From the NCBI GenBank assembly GCA_003460745.1, contig QTVU01000003.1, forward strand, positions 1 to 64,000: a DNA stretch of 64,000 nt, read 5' to 3'. The position numbers and the translations under genes are program-made. The stretch is from Firmicutes bacterium AM55-24TS (lineage in GTDB: Bacteria; Bacillota; Clostridia; UBA1381). Of this stretch, positions 46,090-55,500 are shown piece by piece (the stretch's first letter is position 1; each line of letters begins with the position of its first letter). Under the pieces are notes generated by a model. That model was given only the letters and a program-made list of their open reading frames with translations. It was not told the DNA's origin and did no database searches.

Positions 46090-46779
46090 TTGGAGAAAGA
46101 CAAGGATATTATAGAAGTAATCATCGACGAACAACCGACAAACAATAAAAAAATCAAGTTTGCATATTGGGATAATCTCGCAAAGGATTTATCACCGCTG
46201 TTTATAAAAGTATCATCGGCAGTATGTATTATGATTGTTTTGGGAGTATTTTTTGTCGGCTTTTTCATACCGAAAAACGATAACAAAATAACAAAACAAC
46301 TTGAAAAATTGCAAAATACAAATTCGGAATATATTACGGCACAAAACAATTATTCATCGCTTTCCGATGAAATAAATACTCTTAATTCGGATTTAGCCGA
46401 TAAGAAAAAAAACTATGAAGAATTTACAACGTCGCAAAACGGTCTTGAAAAAATAAATGACGAAAACGATAAACTCGAAAAGGAAAAAGAGGAATTGCAA
46501 AATATGGTTAATACAAAGCAAAGCACACTCGATTCCTTGAATAACCGGGTATCATCGACTTCTCAATCAACCTTGACTTTGACATCAGGCACTTATACAG
46601 TAGGTGAAAATATAAAAGCCGGTAAATATACAATTATGGGTTCGGGAAGTATTGCGATTTCGTCATCAGGAAAAGCAAGAGTAAACTCGAATTTAACCGC
46701 TGACGGAAAAGATTACGTATTAAACGATGATGAAACAATAAAAATCAAGGGCAAGGCTCAATTTATTCCGATAAAATAA
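46090..46779 (+). CDS. Single-pass membrane protein with coiled coil and small beta domain
   Basis: 229 residues. A charged N-terminus (about 1-40) precedes one transmembrane helix (IMIVLGVFFVGFFI, about 50-70). A coiled coil follows (about 75-150, LEKLQNTNSEYITAQ...NDKLEKEKEELQNMV), then a C-terminal beta domain (TYTVGENIKAGKYTIMGSGSI...) with the xIxAGxY motif of many Gram-positive exported domains. It starts with TTG 15 nt after ispE, so it shares the OLE/MEP operon. No known function. Confidence 0.8.
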   Translation: MEKDKDIIEVIIDEQPTNNKKIKFAYWDNLAKDLSPLFIKVSSAVCIMIVLGVFFVGFFIPKNDNKITKQLEKLQNTNSEYITAQNNYSSLSDEINTLNSDLADKKKNYEEFTTSQNGLEKINDENDKLEKEKEELQNMVNTKQSTLDSLNNRVSSTSQSTLTLTSGTYTVGENIKAGKYTIMGSGSIAISSSGKARVNSNLTADGKDYVLNDDETIKIKGKAQFIPIK

Positions 46780-46797
46780 TGAAAGGATATGACGATT

Positions 46798-47409
46798 ATG
46801 ACGCAAAAAAAATTATATGTTATAATACTTTCGTTTTTCACGATTATAATCGGTGTGGTTTGTTTTTCACTTGGCAACTATTTTGACACAAATTCTCTTG
46901 CAACAGAAAAACTGAAAACTCAAATATCTGCCCTTGAAGAAAATACATCATCACTTACCGATACAAAAAACGATTTGGAAAGTCAGATAAATGACCTAAA
47001 TTCGGAATTGAGTACAAAAACCACCGTAAACAATTACTTTATGGAGGCAAAGAAAAAGAATGACAAATTAAAAAATGACATTACCGAATTAAATCAAAAG
47101 TCATCTGAACTCGACTCACAAATTGAGGAACTGCAAAATCAAAACTCGTCATTACAAACAACCGAAAAGACAGGCAAAACATATACATTAAAGAAAGATC
47201 AAAGCTATACTTGCCCGTCAGAAATCCCTGCCGGACGATACATCGCCACAGGTACGGGAACTCTTGTAATTTATTCATCAAGCGGTAAAGCTCGTGTAAG
47301 CGAAGATTTGGCCGTTGCTTATAATAATTCGTATTCATTTACACTTTCCGAAAAAGAAAAAATCAAAGCGACTGATGATATTAAATTAACTGAAATTAAA
47401 TCAAATTAG
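46798..47409 (+). CDS. Paralogous membrane protein with coiled coil and small beta domain
   Basis: About 203 residues: an N-terminal transmembrane helix (YVIILSFFTIIIGVVCFSLG), a long coiled coil (about 35-125, KTQISALEENTSSLTDTKNDL...SELDSQIEELQNQNS) and the same IPAGRY-type beta domain (SEIPAGRYIATGTGTLVIYSSSGKARVSED). It shares SSGKARV with the preceding gene, so the pair are paralogues. Start 46798 is chosen for spacing; an in-frame ATG at 46789 is possible. It closes the OLE operon. Confidence 0.8.
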   Translation: MTQKKLYVIILSFFTIIIGVVCFSLGNYFDTNSLATEKLKTQISALEENTSSLTDTKNDLESQINDLNSELSTKTTVNNYFMEAKKKNDKLKNDITELNQKSSELDSQIEELQNQNSSLQTTEKTGKTYTLKKDQSYTCPSEIPAGRYIATGTGTLVIYSSSGKARVSEDLAVAYNNSYSFTLSEKEKIKATDDIKLTEIKSN

Positions 47410-47412
47410 CAT

Positions 47413-47445
47413 AAGGGGACACTAAAAATTTAGTGTCCCCTTTTT
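47413..47445. terminator. Terminator closing the OLE/MEP operon (bidirectional)
   Basis: GGGGACACTAAA (from about 47415) pairs with TTTAGTGTCCCC (ending about 47441), followed by TTTTTA. The stem sequence is very like that of the htpG/HAD terminator. It also serves the convergent dehydrogenase gene. Confidence 0.85.
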
Positions 47446-47482
47446 ATTACTTAATTTTTTGAAATCGTCGCCAAACTCTATT

Positions 47483-48439
47483 CTATATGTCAATGTCTAC
47501 TCTGTTGCGTTTACCGCCCATCATAAACGTTTCTATATTCTTAACAATCTCATTCATACATCTGACTCTCGCTTCATACGCACCCCATGCCATATGCGGA
47601 GTTAATATAACATTACTGCGGTCTAAAATTCGATTGTACGGGCTGTCATTCGTAATCGGCTCAACCGAATACACATCAACACCCAGTCCGCCTATTTTGC
47701 CGTTTTCAACCGCCGTAACAAGTGCGTTTTCATCTGCCACAGCACCGCGTGAAACATTAATAAATATAACACCGTCTTTCATTAATGAAAGACGTTTTTC
47801 GTCTATCATACCTTTAGTTTGACTTGTAAGCGGTACATGAACGGATATAATATCCGCAACTTTACACAACTCGTCAAGTTCAAGCCACTCATAACCCTCA
47901 TGGTATCTGCGTGAATTTGACACAATTTTCATACCGAGTGCATAAGCAATATCAGCCGTCCTCTGACCGATATTACCAAGTCCGATTACACCCCAAGTCT
48001 TACCTTTAAGCTCATTAAAATACGGTTTCAAGTGGTTTTGCACACCGCTTATCATATACTTTCCGCTTTTGACATAGTTATTAAATTCATTCAAATGACT
48101 TGCCAATGACAATGCCATAGAAACGGTAATCTGTGCAACGGAATCGGTTGAATAGCCTTTTACGTTGCACACACCTATTCCTTTGTGCCAACAATAATTT
48201 ATATCGATATTATCGTAACCTGTTGCCGTAACACATATCAATTTCAATTTTTTTGCGTCGGTCAAATTATCTTTGTTAAGTTTGATTTTGTTTACGATTA
48301 TAATGTCGGCGTCCTTTATTCTGTCTTTAAGCTGCAGAGATGACGTTGTTTGATAAACGCTCACATCACCCAACTTATTAAACATAGAAAATTCAATATC
48401 GTCACCAAGCGTCTTTGCGTCAAGGATTACTATTTTCAT
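47483..48439 (-). CDS. D-isomer specific 2-hydroxyacid dehydrogenase
   Basis: 318 residues of the D-2-hydroxyacid dehydrogenase family: substrate domain, then the NAD-binding Rossmann motif TWGVIGLGNIGQRTADIA (about 148-166). Catalytic Arg lies in INVSRGAVADENAL, Glu in DVYSVEPI and His in NVILTPHMAWGAYEA. It reduces a 2-oxoacid such as hydroxypyruvate or pyruvate with NADH; the substrate cannot be decided. Its RBS (GGAGG) lies in the last codons of the thioesterase gene, so the two are coupled. Confidence 0.9.
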   Translation of the reverse strand: MKIVILDAKTLGDDIEFSMFNKLGDVSVYQTTSSLQLKDRIKDADIIIVNKIKLNKDNLTDAKKLKLICVTATGYDNIDINYCWHKGIGVCNVKGYSTDSVAQITVSMALSLASHLNEFNNYVKSGKYMISGVQNHLKPYFNELKGKTWGVIGLGNIGQRTADIAYALGMKIVSNSRRYHEGYEWLELDELCKVADIISVHVPLTSQTKGMIDEKRLSLMKDGVIFINVSRGAVADENALVTAVENGKIGGLGVDVYSVEPITNDSPYNRILDRSNVILTPHMAWGAYEARVRCMNEIVKNIETFMMGGKRNRVDIDI

Positions 48440-48442
48440 ATT

Positions 48443-48864
48443 TTAATCCTCCAAAAGGTCGTGCATTTTGTTCCATATTTCAGGATATAGCTTTTTAAGA
48501 TTTATCGGTACAAATTCACGGTTTACAAAGCCGTGACCGGTCTTTCCGACAGTCATAAGCTTCTTTTCCGGAAGTTTATAGACTTCGTAAGTGAATTCAC
48601 ATCTTGCAACGGTAAGCCTTGTCATTTTACAAGTTACAAGCACTTCGTCCTCATATTTTAAACCGTAATAATACTTTGCCGCCGTTTCGGTGAGCGGTAA
48701 CATTATCCCCATTTTCTCCATTTCGGTATAGCTCATACCGATTTTTTGATAAAATCCGTTCTCGCAACTTCAAACCAAGGATAATATCTCGAATGATGGA
48801 CAATTCCCATCATATCGGTTTCTGCGTATCTTACTGTCAAATGCGTTTCACTTACAAATGCCAT
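48443..48864 (-). CDS. YbgC-like acyl-CoA thioesterase (one-base frameshift in this sequence)
   Basis: A hotdog-fold 4HBT thioesterase in two frames. The first part from ATG 48864 reads FVSETHLTVRYAETDMMGIVHHSRYYPWFEVART, carrying the catalytic Asp and the GIVHH signature. After the A-run at 48742-48747 the rest (MSYTEMEKMGIMLPLTE...) is shifted. Adding one A gives DFIKKIGMSYTEME and a normal 140-residue protein. It hydrolyses short or hydroxybenzoyl-type acyl-CoA; substrate not assigned. RBS GGAAAGGA precedes the start. The deletion is in a homopolymer and is probably technical. Confidence 0.85.
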
Positions 48865-48893
48865 TTTTCTTTTCCTTTCCGATGTATATTAAT

Positions 48894-49096
48894 AGGCAAA
48901 ACCGTAACGGTTTTGTCTACTTTATTTTTGGGAGTTTGAGGTGCTAACCTCAAATAAAAATCATTTCTGCCGACATGCGCGGCAGAAATGGCTTAAAATC
49001 TAAAGTTTCGACTTTGGAGGAACTTTATGATTTTTTCTCTGAAAATACTCAAAAATTACATCGCAAGATGTGATTTTTGGAGCTGGCAAGCTCAAT
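48894..49096 (-). repeat. Dispersed multi-hairpin repeat, copy D (inverted)
   Basis: About 203 bp, homologous to copies B and C but on the minus strand. Its 5' end overlaps the pyk stop codon. The head stem is shortened to GAGCT-TGCC-AGCTC yet still pairs. The CATTTCTGCCG..CGGCAGAAATG stem is longer and perfect here, and the last stem is AAACCG-TTA-CGGTTT. It lies between pyk and the thioesterase gene in the direction of transcription. Confidence 0.85.
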
Positions 49097-50846
49097 TTAT
49101 CTCTTCCATTCCCGAATAAACAAGTCCGCGTTTTGCATCCATAGTAATGGTCGTACCACTCTTTAGTACTTTTGTGGCACCTGCCGCCGCAACAATTACA
49201 GGAATATCAAGTGCAACCGCAAGCACGCTTGCATTATTCGCCTCGCCCACTTCTTCAGAAATAATTCCGGATGATTTTTTCAAAATAGGTATCATATTCT
49301 TTGTGACGTTATTTGTTACAACAATATCGCCGTCACAGAAATTCTTTTTAAGTTCTTCGTAACTTGTCGCAACACAAACATTAGCCGTTGCATTAATCGC
49401 ATCAAGTCCGCGGCCACTTACAAGTATATGACCGACAAGGTGAACTTTCATAATATTAGTCGTACCCGCAACACCCATAGGTGCACCGCCTGTTATAACA
49501 ACAAGGTCACCGTCTTTGATAAGACCTGTCTTTTGAGCACATTCAACCGCATGGTCAAAAAGTTCGTCGGTATTCTTTCTTGTTTCACTCATAATCGGGA
49601 TAACGCCCCACGAAAGATTAAGCTGACGTCTTGCTTTTACACTCAATGTCGGTGCAATAATCGGACAAGTAGGTCTGAACTTTGAAAGCTGCATTGCAGT
49701 ACCGCCCGAATATGTCAACGCAATTATAGCCGCCGCATGCAAATCATGTGCCGTTGTACAAGTAGCATGGCTGATAGCGTTTGTAACGTCCATACGCGAA
49801 TCGAAATTCATTCTGTCAAGACGTTTTACATAGTCAATATCATTTTCCGTTCTTTCCGCGATTGTTGCCATTGTCTTAACCGTTTCAACCGGATATTTTC
49901 CGATAGCCGTTTCACCTGAAAGCATAATAGCACTTGTACCGTCATAAATTGCATTTGCAACGTCTGTTGCCTCCGCTCTTGTCGGTCTTGGGTTTCTTAT
50001 CATTGAATCGAGCATTTGTGTTGCCGTAATAACAACCTTACCTGCTCTGTATGTTTTCTTGATAAGGCTCTTTTGAAGCACAGGCAAGTCATGCATATCA
50101 ATTTCAACGCCCATATCACCTCTCGCAACCATTATACCGTGAGTTTCGCGAATAATATCATCAATATTATCAACGCCCTCGGCATTTTCAATCTTTGCGA
50201 TTATTCTTATATCTCTTCCGCCGTTATCTCTCAAAAGAGTTTTAATTTCTCTTATATCATTGGCAGTTCTTACGAATGACGCCGCAATAAAATCAACGTC
50301 CTGCTCGATACCGAAAAGAATATCGTCAATATCTTTTTGGCTCATATAAGGCATTGAAAGTGCGACATTTGGGACGTTAACACCTTTTTTATTTGAAACA
50401 ACTCCGCCGTTTTTAACCTTACAAAGAATTTTGCTATTCTTTACGCTGATAACTTCCATCTCAATAAGACCGTCGTCAATAAGAATTTTACTTCCCACCT
50501 TAACGTCATTCGGAAGATTTGCATAAGTGATAGAAACTTGATTTTCGTCACCCACAACGTCATCTGTGCACAAAGTGAACTTTTGACCTTCTTTAAGTTC
50601 AACCTTGCCTTCCTTAAAGTCCTTTATACGAACTTCGGGGCCTTTTGTGTCAAGCAAAATTGCAACAGGAATATTAAGTTCATCTCTGACCTTTTTAATT
50701 CTGTTGATTCTTTCTAATGCTTCTTCATGACTTCCGTGTGAAAAATTAAGACGTGCAACATCCATTCCGTTAAGCATCAAATCCCTAAGCACATCTTCGT
50801 TGTCAGTCGCCGGGCCCATCGTACAAATAATTTTTGTTCTTCTCAT
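49092..50846 (-). CDS. pyk: Pyruvate kinase with C-terminal PEP-utiliser-like domain
   Basis: Final glycolytic step (EC 2.7.1.40), 584 residues. The core shows RTKIICTMGPATDN, NFSHGSHEEAL, LDTKGPEVRI, the catalytic Lys/Glu region IIAKIENAEGVDNID and MVARGDMGVEI. The extra C-terminal domain of about 110 residues (from about 475) resembles the mobile domain of PEP synthase, as in Bacillus-type PykA. The normally conserved T-S-H-A histidine site reads EANNAS, so the phospho-His is missing. The stop codon lies within repeat copy D. It has its own leader after the pfkA terminator. Confidence 0.96.
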   Translation of the reverse strand: MRRTKIICTMGPATDNEDVLRDLMLNGMDVARLNFSHGSHEEALERINRIKKVRDELNIPVAILLDTKGPEVRIKDFKEGKVELKEGQKFTLCTDDVVGDENQVSITYANLPNDVKVGSKILIDDGLIEMEVISVKNSKILCKVKNGGVVSNKKGVNVPNVALSMPYMSQKDIDDILFGIEQDVDFIAASFVRTANDIREIKTLLRDNGGRDIRIIAKIENAEGVDNIDDIIRETHGIMVARGDMGVEIDMHDLPVLQKSLIKKTYRAGKVVITATQMLDSMIRNPRPTRAEATDVANAIYDGTSAIMLSGETAIGKYPVETVKTMATIAERTENDIDYVKRLDRMNFDSRMDVTNAISHATCTTAHDLHAAAIIALTYSGGTAMQLSKFRPTCPIIAPTLSVKARRQLNLSWGVIPIMSETRKNTDELFDHAVECAQKTGLIKDGDLVVITGGAPMGVAGTTNIMKVHLVGHILVSGRGLDAINATANVCVATSYEELKKNFCDGDIVVTNNVTKNMIPILKKSSGIISEEVGEANNASVLAVALDIPVIVAAAGATKVLKSGTTITMDAKRGLVYSGMEEIN

Positions 50847-50896
50847 AAATCTATTCTACTCCTTTAATAAGTGTTATACCCCATTCTCTCTTATAT

Positions 50897-50912
50897 CAAA
50901 CGTAACCGTTTG
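50897..50912. promoter_or_regulatory. Palindrome in the pyk upstream region
   Basis: CAAACG-TAAC-CGTTTG is a perfect inverted repeat 51 bp upstream of pyk, close to a weak promoter-like TTTGAT..TATAAC pair on the minus strand. It could be an operator for a glycolysis regulator or a small hairpin; nothing more can be said. Confidence 0.3.
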
Positions 50913-50930
50913 TTTTTTACCCTTATCTAA

Positions 50931-50957
50931 CAAAAGGCGGACAAAAATGTCCGCCTC
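50931..50957 (-). terminator. Terminator after pfkA
   Basis: GGCGGACA (50936-50943) pairs with TGTCCGCC (50948-50955), followed on the minus strand by TTTTG. Confidence 0.75.
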
Positions 50958-50962
50958 ATATA

Positions 50963-51940
50963 TTACACTGTTAACTTCTTTGCTAAATCAACTAAATTCT
51001 GAGGCAATTCTTTCTTCATTGCAAGACCTTCTTCAATATCAACATCAACAATTTCATGTTGTTGCATACATACGATTCTGTTCTGCTTACCTTCAAGTAA
51101 AAGCTCAACCGCCTTACAACCCATTTCACTTGCCACAACTCTGTCACGAACTGTCGGACTGCCGCCTCTTTGAACGTGACCAAGAATAGTAGCTCTTGAT
51201 TCAATGCCTGTCTTTTCTTCGATTTCTTTAGCCATTTCAATAACGCCGCCGATACCTTCGGCAACGATAATAATAGAGTGCTTTCTTCCTCTTGATTTAC
51301 TCTCAAGAATAGGACGAAGTACATCTTCGTCAAAACTCCACTTTCTTTCAGGAACAAGAACAACCTCAGCACCGCAAGCGATACCTGCCTGAATAGCAAT
51401 ATAACCTGCCGCTCTGCCCATTACTTCGATGATTGAACATCTTTCGTGGCTCTGTGCCGTATCTCTGATTTTATCGACTGCGTCTTTAACAGTGTTAAGA
51501 CAAGTGTCGTAACCAACTGTATACTCACTGCAACTGATGTCATTGTCGATTGTACCCGGAAGTGCGATAGTCGGAAGACCTGCCGCACATAAATCTCTCG
51601 CACCTCTGAATGAACCGTCACCGCCGACAACAACAAGACCGTCAAGACCGAATACCTTTGCAATCTCAACAGCTTTCTTTACGCCTGCCTCTTCCTTAAA
51701 TTCAAGACAACGCGCTGTTTGAAGAATAGTTCCGCCTCTTTGAAGAATTTCAGAAACAGATCTTGCATTCATTTCTTCCAATTCACCGTTTATAAGACCG
51801 TTATATCCACGTCTTACGCCAAAGACCTTAAGTCCGTAATATGAACCTACTCTGACAACCGAACGAATTGCCGCATTCATTCCCGGTGCGTCACCACCAC
51901 TGGTTAAAACACCTATTGTTCTTACATTTTTGTTCTCCAT
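50963..51940 (-). CDS. pfkA: ATP-dependent 6-phosphofructokinase
   Basis: Committed glycolytic step (EC 2.7.1.11), 325 residues. The N-terminus has GVLTSGGDAPGMNAAIRSVVR (ATP site). GGDGSFRGA, LPGTIDNDISCSEYTVGYDT (catalytic Asp), MGRAAGYIA and LGHVQRGGSPTVRDR follow. Gly in GGDG fits an ATP- rather than PPi-dependent enzyme. RBS GGGAGG lies upstream. It sits at the end of the hprK-to-pfkA gene run, with a terminator before pyk. Confidence 0.97.
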   Translation of the reverse strand: MENKNVRTIGVLTSGGDAPGMNAAIRSVVRVGSYYGLKVFGVRRGYNGLINGELEEMNARSVSEILQRGGTILQTARCLEFKEEAGVKKAVEIAKVFGLDGLVVVGGDGSFRGARDLCAAGLPTIALPGTIDNDISCSEYTVGYDTCLNTVKDAVDKIRDTAQSHERCSIIEVMGRAAGYIAIQAGIACGAEVVLVPERKWSFDEDVLRPILESKSRGRKHSIIIVAEGIGGVIEMAKEIEEKTGIESRATILGHVQRGGSPTVRDRVVASEMGCKAVELLLEGKQNRIVCMQQHEIVDVDIEEGLAMKKELPQNLVDLAKKLTV

Positions 51941-51965
51941 AATTTGTCAATCCTCCCACGAATTT

Positions 51966-52166
51966 TTAAAACAGTTCGTTTTCAAAAATTAAATCCTGTG
52001 CTGTTTCCAGCTCCGTACTCGGTACAAGTACCTCGTAACAACTACTCTCATTTCCATTGCAGTTATTTGTGCGTCTTAATTTGGAAATTACTTTATTAGT
52101 CAAAAGTACATCTATAAGCTTTTTTGCTGTTTCGATTGACTGCGATACATAAATTACTGTCCACAT
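51966..52166 (-). CDS. DUF2007-like small protein
   Basis: A 66-residue protein (MWTVIYVSQSIETAKKLIDVLLTNKVIS...) resembling the DUF2007/putative signal-transducing fold: a beta-strand, a helix with ETAKKL, further strands, and a C-terminal helix EVLVPSTELETAQDLIFE. The start at 52166 has AGGAGG 8 nt upstream. It lies between mtrB and pfkA, 30 nt after mtrB. Its function is unknown. Confidence 0.7.
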   Translation of the reverse strand: MWTVIYVSQSIETAKKLIDVLLTNKVISKLRRTNNCNGNESSCYEVLVPSTELETAQDLIFENELF

Positions 52167-52196
52167 AAAATAAACCTCCTGCCGATAAGGCAAACC

Positions 52197-52409
52197 TTAT
52201 CTCGCATCTGACATTAGCTTACCATGTTTCGTGTATATCTCAGCAGCACCGTTAATCTTTATTGCTGTTGTAACATCTGTGAATTGAGCAAGAAATACCT
52301 CTCCCTTATCAAGTTTCTCCGTATGATGAAACTTTGTATCCTTGCCGCTTGTAAGCCCTATAATATTCACACCGTTTTCAAGTGCTTTTACTACAATATA
52401 CTCATCCAT
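52197..52409 (-). CDS. mtrB: Tryptophan RNA-binding attenuation protein (TRAP)
   Basis: A 70-residue subunit of the 11-mer TRAP ring, which when loaded with tryptophan binds (G/U)AG repeats in trp leaders to cause termination. [33 protein letters not shown] matches the B. subtilis protein closely. Of the RNA-contacting KKR set, the Lys37 and Lys56 equivalents are present but Arg58 is replaced by Asn (AIKINGAA). The start at 52409 has GAGG 8 nt upstream. It is not beside trp or folate genes here but between dnaE and pfkA. Confidence 0.92.
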   Translation of the reverse strand: MDEYIVVKALENGVNIIGLTSGKDTKFHHTEKLDKGEVFLAQFTDVTTAIKINGAAEIYTKHGKLMSDAR

Positions 52410-52456
52410 AATTAATACCTCGTTTCGGTAATTTTGCAAAATACTACATCTATAAT

Positions 52457-52485
52457 ATAATATAGCATTTCGCAAAATATTTCAA
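52457..52485 (-). promoter_or_regulatory. Promoter of mtrB
   Basis: On the minus strand TTGAAA (52480-52485) and TATTAT (52457-52462) with a 17-bp spacer. Two near-identical 13-mers, TATTTTGCGAAAT and TATTTTGCAAAAT, lie over the -35 flank and in the leader. Confidence 0.55.
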
Positions 52486-52539
52486 GAGTAAATACAATAA
52501 AATTTTTAATTATGCAAGTTTATGTTTTAGTGAATATTG

Positions 52540-55500
52540 CTACTTTATTTTAACATTATCCTCTCCGAAGATATTTTTTAAGTCATAAATTGCATTTTCT
52601 GTACCGTTAAACCACAATCTTCTCGGTACAGACGACATTTTTCTTGTATCCTTAAAGAAAAGTCTTACCTCCATATCGCCTTGATACGGCGAAAGGTACT
52701 TTTCTACATTTTTCAAATTTTCGTCATTCCTTGTTTCAAGCTGAATGTACAGTCTTTTCGGCTCTTTTTTTGCCATAAGTGCCTCGTCCAAAAGCTGAAC
52801 GGACTGCATTAATATTTTAGGAGCCTCGTCTTCCCTTATCGACAATCTGCAAGCTATCGCAACAAGATTATCTTCCTGCAAAAGCGGTGAAAATTCATTC
52901 AAAACTTTAGGGAATACTATACATTCGACAGAACCGTATACGTCCTCCACATTAAGAAAAGCCATTTGTGCATTTGAACGTGTCGTTTTATTTTTTCTTG
53001 ATGCTATGGCGGCGCATATAATCATCATATCGCCGTCCTGAAGTCCGCCCTCAACTGCGTGATAATTGCCGTCCTCATCTTTATGCACACTGGTTAAAAC
53101 ATCGCTTATATTATATTTTGTAAGTTTTTTTATTTTATCCGTATATTCCTCCATTGGATGTCCGGAAAAATATAGTCCGGTAGACTGTTTTTCCATCTTT
53201 AGCATCGTCTTTTTGTCAAGTTCGTCAATATTCGGAAATTGCATTTCACTTTGTTCTTCGATTGTATCAAAAAGCGACATCTGACCTGCAACATTATCCC
53301 TTGCGGCTCTTGCCGTACCGTCAAGTGCTTTTTCGTAAACAGCCAAAAGCTGTGAACGTTTAACGCCCATGGAATCAAACGCACCGCACGAAATCAATCC
53401 CTCAAGCGCACGTTTATTCATATCCTGACCTGCCATACGGTCGATAAAATCAGAAAAATTTTTAAATTCGCCGTTATTTTTACGCTCATTGACAAGATTT
53501 AAAATCATCGCACGACCGACATTTTTAACCGCCGACAATCCAAAACGAATACTGTTATTTTCAACAGTAAACGTATCCTCGCTTTTATTTACATCAGGCG
53601 GCAAACGGTCGATACCCATTTCCTTGCAGTTTGCGATATAATGGTTTATCTTGTCAAGGTCATCAATACTCGATATAAGTGACGCCATATATTCAACGGG
53701 ATAAAACGTCTTTAAATATGCGGTCTGATACGTTACAAATGCATATGCCGCCGCGTGTGATTTGTTGAAAGCATAATTTGCGAAATCGTTTATTTCGTCA
53801 AATATCGAAATTGCCGTCTGTTCGTCAATTCCGTTTTTGATACAACCCGGTATATCTCCGTCGTCACTGCCGTAAATAAAGTTTTTACGTTCAATAACCA
53901 TTTGGTCGGCTTTTTTCTTACTTATAACTCTTCTCATAGAGTCAGCCTTACCGAGCGAATATCCCGCAAGTGTACGCACAATTTCAAGCACCTGTTCCTG
54001 ATACACCATACAGCCGTATGTAACGTCAAGAATATTTTTCAAAAGCGGGTGCTTATATTTAATTGTTTTTGGATTTTTCTTACTTTTTATATATCGCGGA
54101 ATTTGTTCCATCGGACCCGGTCGATAAAGTGCAATACCCGCTATAACATCTTCAAGCGTATCAGGCTTTAATTCCTGCATAAATGACTGCATTCCGGCAC
54201 TTTCAAGCTGAAATACGCCGTCTGTATTACCGCTTGAAATAAGTTCATATACTTCCTTACAGTCATAATCAATCTCGTCCATATTGAGGTCAATCCCCCT
54301 TGTACGCTTGATAATTTTCACTGCGTTTTCAATTACGGTAAGGTTTCTAAGTCCCAAAAAGTCCATTTTCAAAAGACCGAGATTTTCAACCGTATCTTTC
54401 GTAAACTGCGTCGTTATAAAATTTTCACTGTTTAACTGCAACGGCACATAATTGACTATCGGCTCACTTGTTATAACCACACCTGCCGCGTGCGTTGACG
54501 CGTGGCGCGGAAGTCCCTCAAGCGCCATTGACGTATCAAGCAATTCCTTTATTTGGGGGTCATTTTCGTAAAGTGCGTGAAGTTCCGTACTTATATCAAG
54601 TGCTTTGCTTATCGTCATTTTCAAATCAAACGGCACAAGTTTCGCAACTTTGTCAACCTCCGCATACGGTATATCAAGAGCACGTCCGACATCACGAATC
54701 GCAAGTTTTGCTTTCATCGTACCGAATGTAATTATCTGTGCAACCTGCCCTTCACCGTATTTTTCAACAACGTAATCTATAATCTTTTGTCTGCCGTTTG
54801 GCGCAAAGTCTATATCAATATCGGGCATACTTACACGTTCGGGATTTAAGAAACGTTCAAAAATAAGTCCGTATTTTATCGGGTCAACTGTTGTTATGCC
54901 AAGACTGTACGCAACGATACTGCCTGCCGCACTTCCACGTCCCGGTCCGACCATAACACCGTTATTTTTTGCAAAATGTATGAAGTCCCAAACAATAAGA
55001 AAGTAGTCTACAAACCCCATACTTTTTATTACACCGAGTTCGTAATCAAGACGTTTTTGTAATTCGTCCGATACCGGTAAATATCGTTTTTCAAGACCGC
55101 TTTGACAAAGTTCACGTAAATATTCAAACGCGTCCTTACCGTCCGGCACTGCATAAGCAGGCAAGTGCCTTGTACCGAAATCAAAATCAACATTACATCT
55201 CTTTGCGATTTTTTCCGTATTCTCAATCGCTTGCGGCACATATTCAAAAAGCGACGTCATTTCTTCCGGTGACTTGATATAAAATTCTTCCGTTTCGAAC
55301 TTCATCCTGTCGGGATCGTCAACCTTTTTTTCCATTTGAATACACATCAAAACGTCCTGATACTTTGCGTCCTCTTTTTTCAAATAGTGTATATCGTTTG
55401 TCGCAACAAGTCCGATACCCGTTTCCTCTGACAATCTCAACATATCCGGAATTATTCTCTTTTGTTCGCTGAGTCCGTGGTCTTGAATTTCAAGGAAATA

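Noticed and set aside
23207..49096. CRISPR array or rRNA/tRNA genes
   Set aside because: The repeats are long, dispersed and few, without regular spacers. No tRNA or rRNA gene was recognised anywhere in the window.
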